Shown here piece by piece: positions 54,606 to 63,924 of a DNA stretch of 64,000 nt (position 1 is its first letter; each line of letters opens with the position of its first letter). Source of the stretch: Massilia litorea (GTDB lineage: Bacteria; Pseudomonadota; Gammaproteobacteria; Burkholderiales; Burkholderiaceae_D). Under the pieces are notes generated by a model. That model was not told the origin of the DNA. It was given only the letters and a program-made list of their open reading frames with translations, and searched no databases. The stretch lies in NCBI RefSeq assembly GCF_015101885.1, contig NZ_CP062942.1, forward strand, positions 1-64,000, given 5' to 3'. A program made the position numbers and the translations under genes.

Positions 54606-55823
54606 ATGGGATTCAATCGAAGAAGCTATATTTATTCAACCAGCCAACGAGGTCTGTTTGGTGTGAGGACCTTACTTTTCGCGTTGGCTGCAGTGAGCGC
54701 AGCAATTGCGTCGTATGCACCACCTTCCTTTGCCGTCGGAACGAAATGCTCCAGTTCGCGAACTTGCTATCGGTTAATCAATCTTGCTCCTGGATTGCTT
54801 GCTGCAAACCCTTCCATTAACGCTAAAGGGCATGTGTCCTTTTCAATGCAGTCACTTAAAGGGGCGACTGCTTACTTCTTTGACGGGAAGACTGTCCGGA
54901 ATATAGGCACGCTTGGAGGTAACGACGTTTTAGCAGTTGACTTGAATGACTTAGGACAAATTGCTGGCAGTGCCACTACCAGCTCTGGCGTCAAGCGCGC
55001 GTTTGTTTGGAGCGCGACAAAGGGCATGCTCGACATAAGCGGACTGCCTAAAACGGCTGAGTCTGAGGCCGCTGCGATTAATAATCACGGTATTGTCACC
55101 GGCACTTCGAACTCGCATGCGTTTCGCTGGAGCGCCGACACGGGTATGGAAGACCTGGGAGCACTTACGAAGGGGGCAGCTAGCGTTTCCTTCGGTAGAG
55201 CCCTTAACGACGCAGGTATGATTGTAGGCGCGTCGCAAACTGTTACCAACGAAAGGCATTCTTTCATTTGGACCCGAACTGGTGGCATGCGTGACATCGA
55301 TACGTTGAAAAGCTCAGATGCTATTCCTGTAGCGGTGGGAGACAAGGGACAGGTGGCGGGCAATCGTAGAGGTTCCGGTGATGGCGGCTATAGCCCCTTC
55401 CTATGGACGTCCACCGACGGAATGGTAGACCTTGGAAAGGACTCCGGTACGGAAGCAGTAATTGCTGCGGTGACGCCTAACCTGCACATTGTAGGCCTCA
55501 TCAATCTCCGCGATGGCAATCAGCGTGCGATGTCCTGGACGCGTACAGGTGGCATGCGTCGGCTTGGCACGTTTGGTGGGCGGTCGTCGGGCGCTTCACA
55601 TGTTAACGCGAATGGACAGATCGTCGGCTATTCCGAAAACAAGGCTGGCGATCGACATGCATTTGTGTGGGCGGCGAGCACGGGCATGCTAGACCTGAAC
55701 GAGCACATAAATAATGCGCGTCCTTGGCAGGTGGTAGACAGTGCAGTCGCAATCAATGACAGCGGCGCAATCGTTGCTACTTCTAATATTGGGCTTGTTC
55801 TCCTCCGGCCGGTCAATAAGTAA
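54606..55823 (+). CDS. Secreted HAF-repeat protein
   Basis: The ATG at 54606 follows GGAGAG. The 405-residue product has a signal peptide (RTLLFALAAVSAAIASYAPP..FA) and at least six HAF-type repeats. Each has a HAF.W/SF.W strand, a GM.D/R.L motif and an (I/L)N..G...G turn: RAFVWSATKGMLDISGL, HAFRWSADTGMEDLGAL, HSFIWTRTGGMRDIDTL, SPFLWTSTDGMVDLG, RAMSWTRTGGMRRLGTF and HAFVWAASTGMLDLN. This suggests a beta-propeller-like extracellular protein. There is no PEP-CTERM tail, unlike the relic at 2-705. Function unknown. Confidence 0.85.
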   Translation: MGFNRRSYIYSTSQRGLFGVRTLLFALAAVSAAIASYAPPSFAVGTKCSSSRTCYRLINLAPGLLAANPSINAKGHVSFSMQSLKGATAYFFDGKTVRNIGTLGGNDVLAVDLNDLGQIAGSATTSSGVKRAFVWSATKGMLDISGLPKTAESEAAAINNHGIVTGTSNSHAFRWSADTGMEDLGALTKGAASVSFGRALNDAGMIVGASQTVTNERHSFIWTRTGGMRDIDTLKSSDAIPVAVGDKGQVAGNRRGSGDGGYSPFLWTSTDGMVDLGKDSGTEAVIAAVTPNLHIVGLINLRDGNQRAMSWTRTGGMRRLGTFGGRSSGASHVNANGQIVGYSENKAGDRHAFVWAASTGMLDLNEHINNARPWQVVDSAVAINDSGAIVATSNIGLVLLRPVNK

Positions 55824-56134
55824 GGAGGAAATTCTCGTTGTCTTTCGCGCTACGCGAATTGATAATGGTTCGCGCCTGACGTCCTAAATTTTCTTCTATT
55901 GCTGGGGCACCTGTCTCGTTACTGTCTTGCCCGGAACTTAAAAAGACACGGGCTCAGCAACTTAGCGATAGTCATTGCCCACTCAGCTATTTGAGCGTTC
56001 TCTTATAAACGCACTTAGATGCTTTTGAGCTTTTTCCGTTCCTGTGGTTTCTACTATGAACGATAGGTAGATTCGTTGAGCAAAGAGTTCGGTGGACCTG
56101 GCAGTGCTGGTGACGCTTGCAAGCTGGTCACCGG
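55824..56134. other. Intergenic before repeat copy B
   Basis: About 310 bases between the HAF gene and the second copy of the 1.3 kb repeat; no gene was seen. The last bases before the repeat contain TGGTCAC (56125-56131), which recurs at the right end of the repeat (57437-57443). Confidence 0.45.
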
Positions 56135-57437
56135 ATGCCGGCCTTGCGGCCGGCATCGATTTCGTGAAGTTTAGTAGAGGTACGACTCGTAGGCGCCGAA
56201 GTCAATCTTCGCACCGCGCGTCTTGCCATCGAAATCGGTGATGGGCGCGTTGGCGGTCAAGCCTTTGCTGATGACTGGGGAGGTCGTCTGCAGGTGATAG
56301 TTGCCATCGCCGCTGGCGAGATACTGCACAAACTTGGGATCGGCACTGATGATGCCGGTCTTGGTGGCGCTGCTCGGACTCGCGAGATCGAAGTTCGTGC
56401 GGTTTGCATACACCAGGTTGGTAGACACGCTGTTACCGACGTCTTCCGATGCGATCGGACCCTGGATGCCGCCGCCATTCGCGTAAATGATGTTGTTATG
56501 CACCTGAATATTGCGGGTTGGGCAACCGTTGTTGTAGGCTTCCTTGCAGCCGCCGTAACGCACGCCATAGCCAGAGTTGGCAAACAACGTGTTGTTCATG
56601 ATCAGGGTGTTGTTATTGTCATGGCCCAGGTTGATACCTTGGCTGGTGGACGAGACAACGTTATTCATGATCATGCCGGACGAATTGTGGTAGATGCCCT
56701 GGATGTAGCCACAACCACCACCGACCTTGTGGACCCGGTTGTTGAAAATCTGGTAGTTCGAGTAGGTCTTGCCGCGGCTTTGGTCGGTCACGATGCCGCC
56801 CCCGCCACGATTGTCACAGCCAGAGGTCATCGCGACGTCGTGGATCCAACTGTTCCTAACCGACGAGTTACCGCCGGTCATGGCGATACCGATGCGCACG
56901 CTCGTGCTACCGGCACCGTTGACCTGGAAACCGTCGATATCGGTATAGCCACCCCTTTGGCTCCACATCGTGTACGCGCCAGTGACCGGCTTGAGAATCG
57001 CTCCATACTTGGTGTCCGAAACGAAGCGAATACGTGCGGTCGCGGTGCCACTGACGGTGGAGGTAACGGTTTCGGTGTAGGTACCGGGAGCTACGTGGAC
57101 AACATATCCAGGCTTGGCAAGAACTGCAGCGCGCTGGATGGTACGCAAAGGAGCACTGCTCGAGGTACCGACGTTCGTGTCCTTGCCCAAGGTGGACACA
57201 TACAGGTCCGCAGCGCTAGCGCCAGCGGTAACGGTAAACAGTGCTGCAAAACCAGCGACGAACATTGCAGAAGTACGGGTAGACGAATTAGCAAAAGTTT
57301 TCAACGGAAATGCCTTTAATCACGAAAGAAGGAGTAACTTTGACGTAGGTCAACTGCCAAAGTTCAACATTTCGGCAAAAAAATTTTCCATGTGAACTGT
57401 TTTGCTACAGAAATTGCCGCCGGGCTATTGATATAGT
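56135..57437. repeat. 1303-bp direct repeat, copy B
   Basis: The second copy of 49874-51176, in the same orientation. TGGTCAC occurs three bases before its left end and spans its right end, a possible target-site duplication, though imperfectly placed. Copy A has no such flanking repeat, which would fit copy B being the inserted one. Confidence 0.93.
56171..57304 (-). CDS. Secreted right-handed beta-helix protein, copy B
   Basis: The protein is identical to that at 49910-51043 over all 377 residues, including the TTG start, signal peptide and DFGAYESYLY end. The upstream 130 bases are also the same, so both copies should be expressed alike. The terminator stem is kept, but the T tract that follows it in copy A is missing, so transcription may run on. 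No sequence divergence was seen, which implies a recent duplication, ongoing gene conversion or an assembly duplication. Confidence 0.85.
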   Translation of the reverse strand: MKTFANSSTRTSAMFVAGFAALFTVTAGASAADLYVSTLGKDTNVGTSSSAPLRTIQRAAVLAKPGYVVHVAPGTYTETVTSTVSGTATARIRFVSDTKYGAILKPVTGAYTMWSQRGGYTDIDGFQVNGAGSTSVRIGIAMTGGNSSVRNSWIHDVAMTSGCDNRGGGGIVTDQSRGKTYSNYQIFNNRVHKVGGGCGYIQGIYHNSSGMIMNNVVSSTSQGINLGHDNNNTLIMNNTLFANSGYGVRYGGCKEAYNNGCPTRNIQVHNNIIYANGGGIQGPIASEDVGNSVSTNLVYANRTNFDLASPSSATKTGIISADPKFVQYLASGDGNYHLQTTSPVISKGLTANAPITDFDGKTRGAKIDFGAYESYLY

Positions 57438-58284
57438 GGTCACATTTTACCCAGTCATTGCTTACATACGGTAAAAACATGGAATGAAACGACTTTGTGA
57501 GTATGCAAGGATCAGATGAAAGCTTTCTCGCACTGCTGAGTTAGAAGCAACGGCAATAGCTTCTTTCTTGCTGGGTTATGCGGTGCGAGAGTGCTCTTCC
57601 TCTGCAATTGAAGGCTCCTCTTTAATATGACGCTGGCTTACCGAGGGTCATATCAGTTGAGTTGACGTAGTTGTTGACCAGATGGCTTGCTTTTCAGCTA
57701 CTCTAATGTTCGTACGATGCCGGCGAGCGTAAAAGGAGTACTAGCTTGATTCTGCCCCTTAGTTTGGCCAGAGTTTCGAAGTTTGATATAATAGTGAGTT
57801 CGCTTGCGTTGGCGAACATCCCACAGTTCATCCGGCCAGCCAGCAGAGATTGCAATGATGCAAACTATGGTAACCACGCTGGATCAATGCATGTATTGCA
57901 ATGCAGAGGCAAAGGAGAGCTCGACATTAAGTACTGCGTGCCACATTTTCCGCGCTCATTAAGATAACGCCGGATCAATAAGCGGCAACTTGTGCAGTCG
58001 AGGTAACGCTTATCATCAGTAGAGAAAAGGTTACCTCTTTCAACACAATAGACGGGTTATAAAGGATGCATAAATTTTCGGCGCTGCAACGAAAACTATC
58101 AACAATCAGAATTGTTCAGCCCGCTACGAATACAATACTACGGCTTGCTCGAACCGCAATGAGTTGAGCAAACCGTTACCACTTATTAAATTTTGAGAAA
58201 AATATTAAGGGAAAACGCCTGCCAAGACACAACATTGTTGGTTCATTAACCCAACCGTATGACGCTGGTAATCGGTAAGTGCGA
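57438..58284. other. Intergenic, no secure gene
   Basis: About 850 bases. A TTG at 57746 has AAAGGAGT seven bases upstream and opens a 73-codon frame (57746-57967), but the product has no recognisable features. The remainder appears non-coding. The end of the next gene (minus strand) lies at 58285. Confidence 0.4.
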
Positions 58285-59454
58285 TTAATAAACTTCATAT
58301 GCGCCGATATCCTTCCGGGCGCCGAGGACAATACGTGCATCTGCAGAAGCAATGTGCCTGTAGCTGAAATCCACATCCAGCGAGGTCCCATCAGTTGAGT
58401 AGCCAGCCTCAGAGCCAGCGTTCACGATCTGGGGAATGATAAGTGGACGAAGATCATAAGCCGCTTTGTTGACGAAGTTTACGGACGTTGCCTGGTAATT
58501 AGTGCGCTTAATCGCACTCGGTTGAGTAACTTGTTGACCATAGCCACTAAATAAATTGTTAATCAGTACAACTGATGTTTTAACTTCAGCACCAACCATT
58601 ATGAACGTACCACGCGACCTTTCGTCATTGATAAAGGTATTGTTCACTATGTACAGGTCCGTTGCATATCCAGCGATACCTTCTTCGCCGTAGGCTACGA
58701 TATTCCGGTTAGTTCCGTCAACGGGCTGCATGATCACGTTGCCGATAAGAGAGGTCGTACCCCCATTGGGGATATCAATTTCGTAACTCGGCTTGCCGGC
58801 TTTGGTGCTACCTGTTTCGCCTAAACGCAGGCTTGAAAAACGATTGTAGGAGATCGTGTTAACTAACGCGCGAGTTTTAAGGTTGTGGCCAACGTTGGCG
58901 TCATGCGAATAGTTGAAGCGAAAAATTAGCCTACCAGCTTTCCCGATATATACATTATGACTGTATCCATTGCCATAGCCATTGTATCCGAACTCGTTGT
59001 TTTCCAGGACAATGGTACTAGCAGTATTCACCCCGCTTAGTATGCCATTTTCATTGTCATGTAAAAACGAGTTTCTCAAGGTAAAGTTTGTGCCTTCTAA
59101 ACGTAGGGCAGAGCCATTTTGATCCGGCACTGAGGCTCCAAACATTTCGATGTTTTCAACAACAACGTTATTGCCACCTATAACCCAAATTGCCTTCCCT
59201 TGGGAGCTCATTCCGGCTGCATCGATCTTTGGTCGTCCGTTCACGCCACGAATTGTTAAGTTGCTTTTATCGATTCTACACACGTCGCCGGAGTAGACGT
59301 CCGCCGTAATATTGATAACGTCCCCATCGCGCGCCGCTGCGAACGCACTGCAGGGTGTAGGGTAAGCACTATTGGGAAGCACAGCAATAGTTGCAGCATC
59401 ACTGAAAGTTGGAATAGTAGCGGCAAGTAAAAGCGCGCGTTTGGTATATCTCAT
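58285..59454 (-). CDS. Secreted right-handed beta-helix protein, second family
   Basis: A 389-residue protein with a signal peptide (KRALLLAATIPTFSDA before ATIAVLP). Parallel beta-helix repeats follow: LTIRGVNGRPKIDAAG, VVVENIEMFGAS, FTLRNSFLHDNENGI, IVLENNEFGYNGYGNG and LYIVNNTFINDERSRG. It ends GARKDIGAYEVY, similar to the last residues of the duplicated beta-helix protein, but otherwise the two are clearly different. It resembles pectate-lyase-superfamily proteins that bind or process polysaccharide. It is monocistronic. Catalytic residues were not identified. The KIDAAGM segment and tyrosine-rich N-turns suggest a carbohydrate-binding face. Confidence 0.82.
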   Translation of the reverse strand: MRYTKRALLLAATIPTFSDAATIAVLPNSAYPTPCSAFAAARDGDVINITADVYSGDVCRIDKSNLTIRGVNGRPKIDAAGMSSQGKAIWVIGGNNVVVENIEMFGASVPDQNGSALRLEGTNFTLRNSFLHDNENGILSGVNTASTIVLENNEFGYNGYGNGYSHNVYIGKAGRLIFRFNYSHDANVGHNLKTRALVNTISYNRFSSLRLGETGSTKAGKPSYEIDIPNGGTTSLIGNVIMQPVDGTNRNIVAYGEEGIAGYATDLYIVNNTFINDERSRGTFIMVGAEVKTSVVLINNLFSGYGQQVTQPSAIKRTNYQATSVNFVNKAAYDLRPLIIPQIVNAGSEAGYSTDGTSLDVDFSYRHIASADARIVLGARKDIGAYEVY

Positions 59455-60553
59455 CCGATTTCTCCATCTGTTGACGAAAGAGCTTTGAGTACATTAGTCT
59501 CAAGAAGTTCCCTCTTAATCAACTTTTCACGTATTTCGCTTCATTGCAACGTAAATGGGCAGCAAGACATTAAGCGAAAGGCCTAAATTTGTGGACTTTA
59601 ACCATGACTAGAGGATGATGCCCATTGTCATTGTTACGGGAAACTGAGCAGTTGACGGCAAGCCGCCCGTCGAATCCGCCGGGTACCAACTAGGTAGTAT
59701 GTAACGATAGATTTGTTTGGAATCCGCTAAACGCCTGCGGTGGCATCCGAAATGGCAGACTGCCGCTTCTACGCCGTACCCCGAACTGATCGATGCAGGC
59801 TACTCTATCTACACCTTGAGGAACTTAACGCTTCGAAACAGCGTTCGTTGCCAATCGAGATTCTTGGTGTGGACTTGGTATCGTCCTATGCGACGAAGCC
59901 AGACACTTGCAGGGAATTATCTTTGACAGACTGGGCGCGAGTGTTCTTTGCCCTGCTAGGTCATTCGTTATTGCAGCAAAGCTAGCACGTGGCACGTGGC
60001 GTTTGGTGTTTCGTTGCTGTCGCTGCACCGCGCTGGCCATCGCCAAGCGCCGTACGACGGCGGCCCAGCGTGGGTTCACGCTGAACTTTCTTTTTTAATC
60101 GTGCGATTGATCGGGTAGTAGCCTCCAGCGAGACCAAAAGCAGCTGCGACCTACAGCTGAGAGAGGTGAGTGGCACAGGTGGCTTTGCTCGTCCCATGCC
60201 ATATACAAGGTGCTGTGCATAGCGTAAGCCTTGCTCGCACAGCGGTACGCAGTGCCGCGGAGAGGTAACGAAAGCCCCGGCTTAGCGGCCATGCACGCGG
60301 CTTGCCGCTGTTGTGACATAAGTTCTCTTTCTCAAGCGAGCTCATCGGATGATAACTTGTATTATCGTGGAAGCGTTTTTGCTCTTGGCGCCGCTGCGAT
60401 CGACCTGCCACCTAACGGGTGCAGCCCAACGGCCGCATGGGCGCTCGTCCCTGCGTCTTCATGAGCGAGGATACGTACCTAATATACGTTCATCCTCGCT
60501 TTGTACTCAGTATGCTGAGCCCCTGTGCGCTTCTTCCAATACAGTGACCTGAG
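59455..60553. other. Intergenic, decayed DNA
   Basis: About 1.1 kb. The first 60 bases are the beta-helix gene leader. From about 59740 several frames of 60 to 86 codons overlap on both strands without start signals. The GC-rich part from about 59960 to 60470 looks like decayed coding or IS sequence, but no family could be named. Confidence 0.4.
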
Positions 60554-60880
60554 TTAAATTCTGAAATCGTCGAGCGTTTTTCCCCCCGCCAACCCTTCAG
60601 CAATCCACTTCGGCTGTCGACCACGGCCCGTCCACGTCTGCGCATTGTCAGCCGGATTTCGGTACCGCGCCTGCACCTTTTTGCCGTTACCTTTAGATTT
60701 CGGGCCGCTATTCGTAAGCAGCTCTTCGACGGATATGCCTAGGCCCTGAGCAATGGCGATAATCTGTTCGCGTGCTTTAGTGACCTCTTGTTGTTGGCGA
60801 TTTTTGATTTCTCGTTCGATCTCCGCTTGCAATCCTTTAAGCTCGCTGAGGTTGTAATCTGACAGATCTACCTTGGACAT
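60554..60880 (-). CDS. H-NS family nucleoid-associated protein
   Basis: The ATG at 60880 begins MSKVDLSDYNLSELKGLQAE with GAAGGA upstream, giving 108 residues; the much longer open frame to 61360 is not supported. An N-terminal coiled coil (ELKGLQAEIEREIKNRQQQE) is followed by KAREQIIAIAQGLGISVEELL, a basic linker and the C-terminal DNA-binding domain TWTGRGRQPKWIAEGLAGG, the usual GRGxxPxW motif of beta-proteobacterial H-NS-like proteins. Such proteins silence horizontally acquired A/T-rich DNA, which fits the content of this window. A decayed relative lies at 930-1221. Confidence 0.9.
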   Translation of the reverse strand: MSKVDLSDYNLSELKGLQAEIEREIKNRQQQEVTKAREQIIAIAQGLGISVEELLTNSGPKSKGNGKKVQARYRNPADNAQTWTGRGRQPKWIAEGLAGGKTLDDFRI

Positions 60881-61224
60881 ATATGTATCCTTCATTGTTG
60901 AGGTTACTGGTGGCTTATTGCTACAAGGCATTCTACTATGGACATGTGTGTTAGGCATGTTCGCGACTTCTGACTTGAAACGCTCGACGAAATCCACGAG
61001 TTTGCATTTATTTAGGGACCTAGAAGCATGACTGGCCACCATGGCACTCGGCGGCATTACACCGATACAGAAAACTTGCTCGTACCGCTTACTCTCTACT
61101 TTTATCTCGCGCCAAAAATGGGGATACCGCAGGAAATCGCGGCGCTGCTGGGCATCACTACACTGGAGGGTATGATGCGGATCGGTAACGTATGGTTGCC
61201 AAGGTTCGAAAGCGTCAATGAAGC
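60881..61224. other. Intergenic upstream of the H-NS-like gene
   Basis: Leader and presumed promoter of the H-NS-like gene. A 66-codon plus-strand frame at 61028-61228 has no start signal. Confidence 0.4.
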
Positions 61225-62400
61225 TTAGCCACAAAAATCGGCGCTGCGCTCGCGCTCTGCGTAGTAGCGGCGCTCGTCTCCAGTCCGGTTCTTGCGCGGA
61301 GCGCCACCGCCACCATACATACCTTGGCTGTCCAGGCCTCGCAGTCGCAACGGCACCCACGGGACCATACGATGAGCGCGACCGGCTTGATCGGTTCTAC
61401 GCCCGGCGCAAGTTTTCGCCAGCCTAGAATCCGCCGGCGGCGGCTGCCGCATTATGGGTACTGCGCTAGGCAAAGCTGCAAGGCCTGACCCCTTTCGATT
61501 ACGGCGCGGACTCCCTGCAGCGGCAGCTGCGCTCAGGCGAAGCCGATTCCGCTCGTTTCGATGTCGCGTTCACCGCGGCCATGCTTCACTGCCTGGCCGA
61601 CCTGCGAGTCGGTCGCGTGCGGTCCGAATATCACAACTACCTGCCCGATCCGCGCCTGAGGCAGCATGATCCTGTAGGAGGCCTGCGTTCCGGACTCGCA
61701 GCCGGGAGGCTCCAGGCTGCAGTGCAGGCGGCTAAGCCGCAAGTCTGGCAATACGGGCGGGTCAAGGCAGCATTGGCACATTGCCGCGAGCTGTCTGAGC
61801 CGTATTCGACGCTACCGCGACCGCCGGCCAAGGTCGCGCCTGGCGCGTATCTTGCCGCGAGGGCGCTGTATTCGCGCTTGGTTCTGCTAGGTAACCTGCG
61901 GATCGACGTACTGCCCCCCTGAAGGAGTGAGTCGACAAAAGAGGGCGTCTCGAATTTTCAGGCGCGTCACGGGTTGGACGAAGATGGGGGCTGGGCCGTG
62001 GCACCATCGACGCGCTCAATGTATTGCCGGCGCAGCGCGTGCGCAGCCCGAACCGACGCTCGAGCGTCTGCACTGGTTACCGGATTTCGGTCTTAGCCTG
62101 CTGATCCCGGTCAATCTCCCGGCTTACCGCCTGTGGGCGCTGCATGACAGCAGTAACGGAGCGCCGCTCGAGATGCGAGTCGTCGTCGGCTCCGCACTTA
62201 AGACCAAAACCTCGCTGTTTGTTGGCCAGATGCGCTAGGTCGAATTCAATCTGTACTAGACATCCCGCCTAGCATTCTCGACAAGGAAATCATGCCCAAA
62301 CTCAAGCGCAACCTTGGGTACATGACGCAAAATCAGATGGAAATGGTGCGGCCAGTCGCTAGCACTGCCGATCTCCGCGTAGGCCGGGCACGTGTGCCGG
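61225..62400 (+). pseudogene. Decayed L,D-transpeptidase (YcbB/LdtD type)
   Basis: Plus-strand frames joined in order give an L,D-transpeptidase. They run DRLDRFYARRKFSPAW, LTPFDYGADSLQRQLRSGEA, LHCLADLRVGRVRSEYHNYL, then a peptidoglycan-binding end GLGRGTIDALNV. The start of the catalytic domain follows (ERLHWLPDFGLSLLIPVNLP, AYRLWALHD, LEMRVVVGSALKTKTSLFVG, QMR), then after stops SILDKEIMPKLKRNLGYMT and QNQMEMV. The catalytic HGT..S.GC region is absent; the gene ends near 62400, where an IS5 relic begins. Frameshifts and stops (61922, 62236) confirm decay. It is GC-rich like the core genes and probably once encoded a periplasmic cross-linking enzyme. Confidence 0.8.
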
Positions 62401-62413
62401 CGCCTAAGAGCGC

Positions 62414-62640
62414 CTAACAAAATCGTTCGACATACCGCCAACAGATGAGCGAGCAGGCAAGCGAAAGAAACGCCTGGTGCACGTCTGCTCGCCACTCATG
62501 CTGGATGCGCAATCTGCGGAAGCGATGTAGCCAACCCAAGGTCCGCTCGACGACCCAACGCCACCGCCCAAGCCTTTCGCGCAACTCCACACCTTAGCGC
62601 GCGATACGAGCTGCGATGCCCCGACTGCGCAACTAAGCCC
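62414..62640 (-). pseudogene. IS5-family transposase relic (C-terminal part)
   Basis: Minus-strand reading gives SRGIAARIAR, a stop, then GVELRERLGRWRWVVERTLG, WLHRFRRLRIQHEW, RADVHQAFLSLACSLICWRY and VERFC with the stop at 62414. This is the C-terminal DDE-domain end (RWVVERT.AWL..FRRL) of IS5/IS427-group transposases. Only the last quarter is left. It lies directly at the point where the L,D-transpeptidase relic is cut, so its insertion probably caused that break. Confidence 0.8.
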
Positions 62641-62689
62641 GATGGGCTATCGAAGCGTACGCTCAATTGGCATGCAGCTTACCTGGACG

Positions 62690-63310
62690 TTTGCGAGCAC
62701 GGCCTGCCAGCCCTTTAACTGCCGGGATTGACTCTACCAGCGGGATGAGGAAACGCGAATCGTGTACCTGCGCGCCCGAGATCCTGAGCTGTTTTGTTTG
62801 GGCGTGAGCCCAAACGAAGCAGCCATCTGCCTGCCATTGGCGAACTGGCTGGCGTCGCCAACTGTTGCCAGCAAAGCCGTTGCGGTCACCGGTCCGATAC
62901 CGCGTAGCTGCTGCAGGCGCACCGCCAGCCGGATCGGTTCGCGCAATTTGCTCGATATCCCGGTCGAGCTCTTCAACACGCTCGTCCACCACAAGCAGGT
63001 CTTGCCACAGTCCGCGTAACAGCCGGCGAAAGCGCTCGCTCAAGCCATTCGCCCGATCCTCAAGCCAACGAGGGATTGCCGCTCTCAGATATAGGAGTTC
63101 TCTTGGCGCCGACATGCCATATTCCGAAGTCAAGCCTCGAATCTAATTGGCTCTTGACTTGCACTGATCGACGAGGCTCGCCCGGACACGGTGAACGGCC
63201 TGAACGTCTTGCTGCTCGACTGTCTTTGCCGCGACAAACCACATGTTTGGCCTGCTCATTGCTTCACGAATGGCTTCGGCATCATTAGCGTCATTCTGGC
63301 GCCGATGTCG
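62690..63310 (-). pseudogene. IS110-family transposase relic
   Basis: Minus-strand pieces in order are QNDANDAEAIREAMSRPNMW (near 63270), FVAAKTVEQQDVQAVHRVRA, RELLYLRAAIPRWLEDRANG, LSERFRRLLRGLWQDLLVVD, VRLQQLRGIGPVTATALLAT, and VGDASQFANGRQMAASFGLT, PKQNSSG (near 62800). These follow the RuvC-like and C-terminal domain order of IS110/IS1111 transposases. At least two frameshifts are required, and both ends are missing, so it is inactive. It is adjacent to the IS5 relic, suggesting successive insertions. Confidence 0.83.
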
Positions 63311-63419
63311 AAAGGTGAGCCTCTACGGGGACAGAGGAATCTGCTGGCGAAAAGTAGGGTTGCTCATCAATTGTCTTGGCTCGTCATGGCCTAGCGTTTT
63401 TAGCGCGCACTGCTAGCCG

Positions 63420-63449
63420 CCATTTGGTGTATGATTAACTACCAAATGG
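63420..63449 (+). promoter_or_regulatory. Palindromic operator/promoter of the toxin-antitoxin operon
   Basis: CCATTTGGT (63420-63428) and ACCAAATGG (63441-63449) are perfect complements separated by 12 bases. A TATGAT -10-like hexamer (63430-63435) lies between the arms, and the ribosome-binding site GGAGG overlaps the right end. The start codon follows at 63457. This arrangement fits autorepression by the antitoxin. Confidence 0.7.
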
Positions 63450-63456
63450 AGGCATT

Positions 63457-63924
63457 ATGGACAACGCAGATCACCAAGGCAAAAAAGAGGGAAAGCGGGC
63501 AGCCTCAGCAGCGATGCAAAATCTTTTTGCGGTCTTACGCCGTGATCTGAAGGATGGTCGGGATCCGATTGAAGTGATTCGTACAGGTCTAACCGCCGAC
63601 CTGTTGACGGCAGCTGGAGACTATTTTGAAGTCCCAGCGTCCCGGATACGTGCCATTACGCACGTCCCTGACACCACCGCACATCGGCTGATCAAGCGCC
63701 ATGCGCTCTTGGATCCTGCAGCGTCAGAGCGCCTGTGGCGTCTCGCTGACGTTGCTGCAATGGCGGAAGATGTGTTTGAGGACGAGGCTATGGCAAAACA
63801 ATGGCTGCGATCCCCCAACCAGACCTTCTTAGGTACTGCACCGATTGACTACTTGGATACAGAACCTGGTGCGAAGGCAGTTCGGCAGGTCTTGAACGCG
63901 ATCGCCACAGGTGGCGCCTTATGA
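63457..63924 (+). CDS. Xre/MbcA/ParS-type antitoxin (DUF2384)
   Basis: A 155-residue protein with GGAGG upstream. The N-terminal part forms a helix-turn-helix-like region (LTADLLTAAGDYFEVPASRI, RAITHVPDTTAHRLIKRHAL). The C-terminal part is the toxin-binding DUF2384-type domain (LDPAASERLWRLADVAAMAE, DVFEDEAMAKQWLRSPN, FLGTAPIDYLDTEPGAKAVR). It neutralises the RES toxin encoded next, whose start overlaps its stop (ATGA). The palindrome at 63420 is the likely operator. Confidence 0.9.
   Translation: MDNADHQGKKEGKRAASAAMQNLFAVLRRDLKDGRDPIEVIRTGLTADLLTAAGDYFEVPASRIRAITHVPDTTAHRLIKRHALLDPAASERLWRLADVAAMAEDVFEDEAMAKQWLRSPNQTFLGTAPIDYLDTEPGAKAVRQVLNAIATGGAL

Noticed and set aside
60554..61360. A 268-residue form of the H-NS-like protein
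   Set aside because: Only the last 108 residues match the family and the ATG at 60880 has a ribosome-binding site; the extension is chance open frame.
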